Below, piece after piece: positions 58,937-64,000 of a stretch of 64,000 nt of DNA; the first letter of the stretch is position 1, and every line of letters begins with the position of its first letter. The translations under genes were made by a program, and so were the position numbers. Below the pieces are notes generated by a model. The model ran no database searches, had not been told where the DNA came from, and saw only the letters and a program-made list of their open reading frames with translations. Source of the stretch: Chitinophaga varians (GTDB taxonomy: Bacteria > Bacteroidota > Bacteroidia > Chitinophagales > Chitinophagaceae); contig NZ_JABAIA010000001.1 of assembly GCF_012641275.1 (NCBI RefSeq), forward strand, positions 2,914,001 to 2,978,000, given 5' to 3'.

Positions 58937-59929
58937 TTAGTAGGTGAACGGCTGATTGTAGATCACCTGCAGGATAGTTTGTCCTACTGCTTTTAAGGTC
59001 TTGTTATCGATCACGCTCATGTTATCGTTCTGGGTATGCCAGTGCGGCGCAAAGTTGCCGGTGGCTTGCCAGGCGATGATATCAAAAGTCGGGATGTTGG
59101 CCATCGTATTCACATAAATGTGGTCGTCGGTAATGTAAGATCCGTTTTTCTCGTACCGGAAATAGTCGGAGTAGCCCAGTTGATTGGCCACGTCCCAGAA
59201 CATTTTCATCGGGCCGTAAGCGTATTGCTGGGAAGAGCCTTCCATATAAAATTGTGAGCCACGGCCGCCTACCATGTCCAGCAGTATGCCGTAATTGGCT
59301 TTATAGCCTTTTACGTGCGGGTTTTTAGCCCAGTACTGGGTACCGAGGCAGAAAGAGTTTTCGTTGTCTTTTACCCCGTAATCTTCAACGTCCACGAGCA
59401 GGATGTCTACGCCGGCTTCTGGTCTTTGTGTTTTGAACTGACGGGCGGCTTCCATCAGCACGCCTACTCCGCTGGCGCCATCATCGGCGCCATCCAGCTT
59501 GCCCTTTTTGTCAAAAGCGTCTTCATCGGCCCATGGACGGGTATCCCAGTGTGCCAGTAACAACACGCGTTGTTTGGCGGCAGGGTTGAAGCTGGCGATA
59601 ATGTTGATACAAGGCAGTTTCTCTTTATGCGGCCCTTCTACGGTGGTACGTTGCACATATACGGTATCCGCCCATTTTTTCAGAGAGCTGATCATCCAGT
59701 CGGCACACTGCTGCTGTGCAGGGGTATTGGGTATTCTTGGCCCAAAGCTCACCTGTTTGGCGGTATAGGCATAGGCGGAATCTGCGCTGAAGGCCGGTAC
59801 CGGCACACTCAGTTTGGCCACTTTGCCGGCGCCGGTGCTGTCGGCGGTATTGTCTGTTTTTGTGGAGGGCTGCTGACAAGCGCCGGCCAGGAGGGCCAGC
59901 GTTGTCAACATGCTAAGAACTTTACGCAT
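58937..59929 (-). CDS. M28-family metallopeptidase, glutaminyl cyclase-like lipoprotein
   Basis: 330-residue exported lipoprotein: signal MRKVLSMLTTLALLAGAC with Cys18. Zinc ligands and catalytic residues of M28 are visible: LLAHWDTRPWAD (His, Asp), DGADDGASGVGVLMEA, VDVEDYGVK, and WHTQNDN near the end. The motif set resembles the bacterial type II glutaminyl cyclases that form pyroglutamate on exported proteins in Bacteroidota. It lies downstream of cysS by 20 bases. Peptidase versus cyclase cannot be settled by motif alone. Confidence 0.88.
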   Translation of the reverse strand: MRKVLSMLTTLALLAGACQQPSTKTDNTADSTGAGKVAKLSVPVPAFSADSAYAYTAKQVSFGPRIPNTPAQQQCADWMISSLKKWADTVYVQRTTVEGPHKEKLPCINIIASFNPAAKQRVLLLAHWDTRPWADEDAFDKKGKLDGADDGASGVGVLMEAARQFKTQRPEAGVDILLVDVEDYGVKDNENSFCLGTQYWAKNPHVKGYKANYGILLDMVGGRGSQFYMEGSSQQYAYGPMKMFWDVANQLGYSDYFRYEKNGSYITDDHIYVNTMANIPTFDIIAWQATGNFAPHWHTQNDNMSVIDNKTLKAVGQTILQVIYNQPFTY

Positions 59930-59949
59930 TATTATCTGTAGATATTTGC

Positions 59950-61446
59950 TTATTGAACGCTATAAGTGACGTTACCATCTTTTTCGTCTTTGAGCTGTAT
60001 GCCGATGCTCAGCAGCTCATTGCGGATACGGTCGGAGGTGGCGTAGTCCTTGCGGCCTTTGGCCTCCTTGCGCATGGATATCAGCATCTGCAATACGCCG
60101 TCGAGCAGCTGGTCGTCGCTGCTGGCGGGCGGTTGCTGTATGCCGAGGATGTCCACGAGGTAAGTCTTCCAGGTCTGCTGCAGCAGGTTAAAGGTACCTT
60201 CGCTGATTTCATGCATTTTGATCTGACCGCCCTTCAGGGAATTGATAACGGGTGTCAGCTCAAACAGGTTGGCCAGCACCTTGGCGGTGCTGAAGTCGTC
60301 ATTCATGAATTCAGGGCATTCCTCGCACCAGGTGCGTACCTGTTTGTCCAGTTCCTCGTTGATGGCAGCGCCATTGGAAGCATAGCTCAGCTTCTGCAGT
60401 GTTTCATAGGCTGCCCACAGGCGTTGCAGCCCTTTTTCCGCGGCCTGCAGCGCTTCGTTGGAGAAGTCGAGCGTGCTGCGGTAATGTGTCTGCAATACGA
60501 AGAAACGGATGGTCATCGGGCTGTAGGCTTTGTCCAGCTGTGCATTTTCGCCGGTAAACATTTCCGTGAGCTTGATGGTGTTGCCATAAGCTTTGCCCAT
60601 TTTACGACCATTGATCGTGATCATGTTGTTGTGCATCCAGTAGCGCGCCATCATCTCGCCATGGGCGATCTCACTTTGCGCTATTTCGCACTCGTGGTGC
60701 GGAAACTGGAGGTCCATGCCGCCGCCGTGGATATCGAACTGATGGCCCAGGTATTTGGCGCTCATCGCGGAGCATTCAATATGCCATCCGGGGAAGCCTT
60801 CGCCCCATGGGCTTGGCCAGCGCATAATATGTTCTGCGGGAGCTTTCTTCCAGAGGGCGAAATCCGCTTTATTGCGTTTCTCGTCCTGGCCTTCCAGCTC
60901 GCGGGTGGTTTCGAGCATGTCTTCCAGCACACGGCCGCTGAGGATGCCATAGTCATAGCTGGCGGCGTATTTTTTTACGTCGAAATACACGCTGCCGTCT
61001 ACTTCATAGGCATAACCCTTTTCCATGATCGTTTTGATCATTTCTATCTGCTCTATGATGTGGCCGGTAGCAGTGGGCTCTATGCTGGGTTCCAGGTTGC
61101 CGAACTGCAACATGGCCCAGTGGAACAGGTTGGTGTATTTCTGTACCAGTTCCATCGGCTCCAGTTTCTCCAGCACGGCGGATTTGGAGACTTTATCTTC
61201 CGCAGCGCGGCCCTCTTCTTCAAAGTGGCCGGCGTCGGTGATGTTACGTACATAACGTACTTTATAACCCAGGAATTGCAGGTAACGGTATACCACATCG
61301 AAAGTGATATACGGACGGGCATGGCCGAGATGTGATTCTCCGGACACGGTGGGTCCGCACACGTACATGCCCGCGTGGCCGGGATGCAGAGGGGTGAATA
61401 CTTCTTTCTGGCGGTGTATTGAATTGTATATTTTGAGTTCTGACAT
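59950..61446 (-). CDS. cysS: cysteinyl-tRNA synthetase
   Basis: 498-residue class I synthetase. The HIGH motif is [16 protein letters not shown] (HLGH), preceded by MYVCGPTV with a zinc-ligand Cys. Other parts are [24 protein letters not shown] (zinc), and KMSKS as [16 protein letters not shown]. The DALR anticodon domain follows, ending in [10 protein letters not shown]. Length is normal. Upstream is a -7 box about 68 bases away and a leader hairpin. Confidence 0.97.
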   Translation of the reverse strand: MSELKIYNSIHRQKEVFTPLHPGHAGMYVCGPTVSGESHLGHARPYITFDVVYRYLQFLGYKVRYVRNITDAGHFEEEGRAAEDKVSKSAVLEKLEPMELVQKYTNLFHWAMLQFGNLEPSIEPTATGHIIEQIEMIKTIMEKGYAYEVDGSVYFDVKKYAASYDYGILSGRVLEDMLETTRELEGQDEKRNKADFALWKKAPAEHIMRWPSPWGEGFPGWHIECSAMSAKYLGHQFDIHGGGMDLQFPHHECEIAQSEIAHGEMMARYWMHNNMITINGRKMGKAYGNTIKLTEMFTGENAQLDKAYSPMTIRFFVLQTHYRSTLDFSNEALQAAEKGLQRLWAAYETLQKLSYASNGAAINEELDKQVRTWCEECPEFMNDDFSTAKVLANLFELTPVINSLKGGQIKMHEISEGTFNLLQQTWKTYLVDILGIQQPPASSDDQLLDGVLQMLISMRKEAKGRKDYATSDRIRNELLSIGIQLKDEKDGNVTYSVQ

Positions 61447-61473
61447 ATGCTGTAATTAAGAATGTCCGGGGGA

Positions 61474-61491
61474 CCTGTTACAGGCAACAGG
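61474..61491. promoter_or_regulatory. small hairpin in the cysS leader
   Basis: Inverted repeat CCTGTT/AACAGG (61474-61479, 61486-61491) in the predicted cysS leader. On the plus strand it is followed by a T-run but no plus-strand gene precedes it. Confidence 0.3.
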
Positions 61492-61513
61492 CCTTTTTTC
61501 CGGTGGTGGATGG

Positions 61514-61521
61514 CAAAGATA
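61514..61521 (-). promoter_or_regulatory. -7 box of the cysS promoter
   Basis: On the minus strand TATCTTTG, a full match to TAnnTTTG, with TTTT 22 bases further upstream as a weak -33 element. Confidence 0.45.
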
Positions 61522-61602
61522 AATATTGTTCCAGATGTATGTTAAAAGTCCGGGAACAACATCGGTCAGATCTCAAAATATTAAACATTTTCATAATTAT
61601 TC

Positions 61603-62745
61603 TTATTTGTTTACTTCTACTTCCTGCACACCGCTGCCAATCAGGCTGAGATTGGCGATGACCGGATAGTGGTCAGACAGGTCGGAGATGATCCTCCGGA
61701 AGCTGTTGACCTTAAAATCGGTACTGGCAAACACATAGTCAATACGCAGGGTGGGCGCCAGTCCGTTAAATGTGCGGCCTACGCCCCAGCCCTTGTTCAG
61801 GAAAGCGTCCTGCAGGTCGCCTTTGATCGTGAAATAGGTGTACGATGCCGGGGTATCGTTAAAATCTCCGCAGACAATTACCGGATAAGGGCTCTGCCGG
61901 ATAAAATCACCTACAATATCGGCCTGCTGACTGCGGCGTATATACGCTTCGCGCATTTTCTGAATGATGTTTTTGGTGGCCACCAGACCGGTATCCTCCT
62001 GGTTTTTGATTTTGCGGATATCAGTATAGTCCTTCTCGTTGAAACGGTATGATTCCAGGTGCATGTTCACAATGCGGATGGTATCGTCGTCCTTTACAAT
62101 ATCAGCATAAATCAGGCTTTCACTCAGAGGCCCCATGCTCATTTTTACCTTGTCTGATGCAATAATAGGGTATTTTGAAAAGATGATGGAACCCCAGTGT
62201 TGCATCCCGTTCCGGTTAAAATCGCTCGAAAAGAAACGGTACGGCATTTTCATGTCCCGGGAAATATCCTCCCGGTTGTTAAAATCATTCTTTCGTTCAG
62301 AGGTATAAAAATCCTGGAAGCACGCGATGTCCGGCTCTTGCTTTTTGATCAGGGCGAACATGGCCTGCCGGTTGTATTTGCTGTCTTTTTCACGGTACAG
62401 GCCAAACTGGCTCACATTATAGCTCATCACCATCAGGCTTTTGTCTGCCGGCGCCGGCTTGTTGCCGGAAGGCAGGTTAAACGCCAGAAAGGCGCTGATA
62501 GACTTCCAGCCCAGGAACAGGGCCGTGAGCGATAAAAACGCATAGCGGTAGTTGAAAAACAGCCACCCTATCATAAATATCACCAGCACGCCCAGTAAAA
62601 ACGGGAAGGCCAGTGTAATGAAACTGATAGGCCAGAACCAGGCCGGGGAAATATACGGTGCAAGGCATGCGGCAAGAAAAAGCAACACCACTCCGACGTT
62701 GATGAATACAAAAAAGCCCTTCGTAAATAGTCTTAAGAATCGCAC
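61603..62745 (-). CDS. endonuclease/exonuclease/phosphatase-family membrane protein
   Basis: 380-residue protein. The N-terminus carries about three transmembrane segments (KGFFVFINVGVVLLFLAACL, PFLLGVLVIFMIGWLFFNYRY, FLSLTALFLGWKSISAFL). The C-terminal EEP domain starts MVMSYNVSQFGLY and has ACFQDFY (catalytic Glu region), GDFNDTPASY and the final SDHYPVIANL with catalytic His. The family includes phosphodiesterases and sphingomyelinases; the substrate is unknown. A close relative is encoded immediately upstream, 30 bases away, on the same strand, suggesting duplication. Confidence 0.88.
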   Translation of the reverse strand: MRFLRLFTKGFFVFINVGVVLLFLAACLAPYISPAWFWPISFITLAFPFLLGVLVIFMIGWLFFNYRYAFLSLTALFLGWKSISAFLAFNLPSGNKPAPADKSLMVMSYNVSQFGLYREKDSKYNRQAMFALIKKQEPDIACFQDFYTSERKNDFNNREDISRDMKMPYRFFSSDFNRNGMQHWGSIIFSKYPIIASDKVKMSMGPLSESLIYADIVKDDDTIRIVNMHLESYRFNEKDYTDIRKIKNQEDTGLVATKNIIQKMREAYIRRSQQADIVGDFIRQSPYPVIVCGDFNDTPASYTYFTIKGDLQDAFLNKGWGVGRTFNGLAPTLRIDYVFASTDFKVNSFRRIISDLSDHYPVIANLSLIGSGVQEVEVNK

Positions 62746-62775
62746 CGCGTTTCCACGTTTGTTGAATGAATAAAG

Positions 62776-63840
62776 TTAATGTTTTTTCAACGACAGACAG
62801 GATATAACCGGGAAATGCTCTGACTGCGGTATTTTCAGCACCCTGCATCCCTTGATGCTGAAATGCCTGTCGGGCAGGAGATAGTCGATCCGCAGGGTAG
62901 GCGACAAATAGGAAAGAGTCCTGCCCCAGCCGAGTCCTGTTGCCAGAAAAGCGTCCTGTAATCCTGCTGCGGCGTGGCGGTAGCTGTAGGAGGCTGGCGT
63001 GTCGTTAAAGTCGCCTGCTACTATGACAGGGTAGGGACTGGCGGCCACCAGCACGGCAAGCTGTTTCGCCTGCGATGCACGACGCCGGAAAGTGGCCTTC
63101 ATTTTACGGCCAAGGCTGAATATTCGCCTGCCCCGCAGGTCGTCACGGGTAAGCATATACGAAGTGAACTGTACGCTGAAAACCCTCACGGTATCACCAT
63201 GAATCACCAGGTCCGCCTGAAGGAAACTGCGCCCGCTGCCCCGGGCCAGGCTGTCGCATGGAATGGCGCTGGCGGCTGCAATAGGATAACGGGAGAAAAG
63301 TACGATACCCCAATGCCAGGTTTCCCAGAATAACTGGTCATGCGTGAAATAGTGATAGGGATATCGCCCGATCAGCTTCAGGGTATCGATATTATGCGAC
63401 ATTTCCGGCTTGTCATTGGTGTAAAACTCCTGCAGGCAGAGAATATCCGGCGACGCATCCGTTACCTGCCGAAAAATAGCTGACCGGAGTTGCTGGTTGA
63501 CTTTATACGCCTGTAAGCCCATACTGCTGCAGTTGTAGGTCATGAGCGTAAAATCTTTGCTGCCGGTTTCTTTGGTGAGATTTTCCTTCGGGGAAAAATG
63601 AAGCGCCCAGGTGTTTAAAGCAGGGCGGATACAAAGCAACATCGCTATACTGATGTAAATAAAATATCTCCTATGCTTGCGCCACAGCAACCAGAACGGC
63701 CATGTCAACAGGCAAATCAGGAAAATAACAGGAAATACCAGGGCGGCAAAGCCGGAGAGCCAGAAGCTACCGGGGCTGAGTTGGGGTAAATAAGCGCTGG
63801 TGAGAACAGAGATAATTAACAGCGAGCAAACAAACTTCAT
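62776..63840 (-). CDS. endonuclease/exonuclease/phosphatase-family membrane protein, paralogue
   Basis: 354-residue protein with the same design as its neighbour: N-terminal membrane segments (LLIISVLTSAYLPQL, VFPVIFLICLLTWPFWLLW, YFIYISIAMLLCIRPAL), then an EEP domain with TLMTYNCSSMGLQ, DILCLQEFYTN, AGDFNDTPASYSY and SEHFPVISCLSL. The shared GDFNDTPASY, together with the same order and topology, marks the two as tandem duplicates. It starts at the edge of an AT-rich repeat. In Bacteroidota such genes often lie near rhomboid protease genes, which fits the remnant at the window end. Confidence 0.88.
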   Translation of the reverse strand: MKFVCSLLIISVLTSAYLPQLSPGSFWLSGFAALVFPVIFLICLLTWPFWLLWRKHRRYFIYISIAMLLCIRPALNTWALHFSPKENLTKETGSKDFTLMTYNCSSMGLQAYKVNQQLRSAIFRQVTDASPDILCLQEFYTNDKPEMSHNIDTLKLIGRYPYHYFTHDQLFWETWHWGIVLFSRYPIAAASAIPCDSLARGSGRSFLQADLVIHGDTVRVFSVQFTSYMLTRDDLRGRRIFSLGRKMKATFRRRASQAKQLAVLVAASPYPVIVAGDFNDTPASYSYRHAAAGLQDAFLATGLGWGRTLSYLSPTLRIDYLLPDRHFSIKGCRVLKIPQSEHFPVISCLSLKKH

Positions 63841-63843
63841 GTT

Positions 63844-63863
63844 TATTTGGATATTTTGTTATT
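63844..63863. repeat. inverted copy of the AT-rich repeat
   Basis: This 20-base sequence (TATTTGGATATTTTGTTATT) is the exact reverse complement of part of the array at 63923-63962, lying directly upstream of the EEP gene start. Confidence 0.7.
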
Positions 63864-63922
63864 GGGATATCGGGGAATGGTAAGGTATGACATTAATCGG
63901 CAATTGCCGTTAACAACCCATT

Positions 63923-63962
63923 AAATATCTAAATAACAAAATATCCAAATAACAAAATATCT
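63923..63962. repeat. (AAATNNNN)x5 octamer array
   Basis: Units AAATATCT, AAATAACA, AAATATCC, AAATAACA, AAATATCT. The last unit overlaps the stop codon (63961-63963) of the next minus-strand gene, as the array at 5992-6031 does for the GMC gene. Confidence 0.75.
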
Positions 63963-64000
63963 AGTTGTCACTGGCGCGCAACAATGTTTCCCGCTCTTCG
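63961..64000 (-). CDS. C-terminal end of a gene, possibly a rhomboid protease
   Basis: Only the last 13 codons are in the window, reading EERETLLRASDN and TAG on the minus strand. The end resembles the TKEEKEFLFKASKK-type tail of rhomboid proteases in Bacteroidota, and rhomboid and EEP genes are often neighbours there. This is a weak, context-based call; the rest of the gene lies beyond the window. Confidence 0.4.
   Translation of the reverse strand, partial: EERETLLRASDN

Noticed and set aside
59953..61335. 460-codon plus-strand open frame opposite cysS
   Set aside because: Antisense to a complete cysS; its composition reflects the cysS codons.
61447..61521. T-box or other riboswitch before cysS
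   Set aside because: The hairpin is small, there is no T-box core sequence, and T-boxes are not typical of Bacteroidota.

Overview
The window looks like a chromosomal segment of a Bacteroidota bacterium, most likely Chitinophagaceae and close to Chitinophaga. This rests on a SusC/SusD pair, a T9SS type A sorting tail, DUF4836 and DUF4377 proteins, an S46 peptidase, a B-type succinate dehydrogenase, an acidic-linker RpoN, starts without Shine-Dalgarno sequences, and several TAnnTTTG -7 boxes. I found no rRNA, tRNA, CRISPR array, complete insertion sequence, prophage or replication origin. The segment is mostly ordinary core and accessory chromosome, with a few odd proteins and several intergenic repeats that the genes do not explain.

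Layout. 1-3.6 kb: the end of a SusC/SusD nutrient-uptake pair, then a His-rich metal-binding protein. 3.6-9.3 kb: a Tat-targeted Gfo/Idh/MocA oxidoreductase, a gluconate-dehydrogenase-subunit-3-like protein and a GMC oxidoreductase on the minus strand, with a divergent FGGY (gluconate-type) kinase; together these look like periplasmic sugar oxidation. 9.4-15.6 kb: mutL, msrB, an SRPBCC-GyrI fusion, a YciI protein and a DUF4836 lipoprotein. 15.7-17.9 kb: a compact ABC ATPase/permease pair and a Dabb protein. 17.9-22.8 kb: a minus-strand run of transglutaminase/DUF3857, DUF2891 and geranylgeranyl-reductase-like genes. 22.9-28.5 kb: ybaB, a PepSY membrane protein, a small unknown protein overlapping a GNAT acetyltransferase, a lipoprotein, obg and adk.

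28.7-36.9 kb: a GH3/beta-lactamase fusion, a secreted small protein, ctaA, a membrane-anchored patatin and an alpha/beta hydrolase. 37-44.5 kb: typA, recA, a PAP2-like membrane protein, rpoN, rnhB and a coiled-coil lipoprotein. 44.8-53 kb: an S46 dipeptidyl peptidase, then a tight plus-strand run of porin, DASS anion symporter and sdhCAB, which reads as an uptake-plus-oxidation operon for C4-dicarboxylates. 53.2-56.6 kb: a TIG lipoprotein, a tandem SGNH hydrolase with a T9SS tail, and a DUF4377/META protein. 56.7-64 kb, all minus strand: a SIR2-like protein close behind alkB and a 3-methyladenine glycosylase, then an M28 peptidase, cysS, two endonuclease/exonuclease/phosphatase paralogues and the last codons of a probable rhomboid protease.

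Best leads for something undescribed: the glycosylase-AlkB-SIR2 gene run; the tandem SGNH protein whose first domain has lost its catalytic His; an ABC ATPase lacking the switch His; two (AAATNNNN)x5 arrays that each overlap a minus-strand stop codon; a long imperfect palindrome after ybaB; a REP-like foldback between typA and recA; and three copies of a 9-mer upstream of recA. All assignments come from reading the sequence and from family knowledge; no database search was run.
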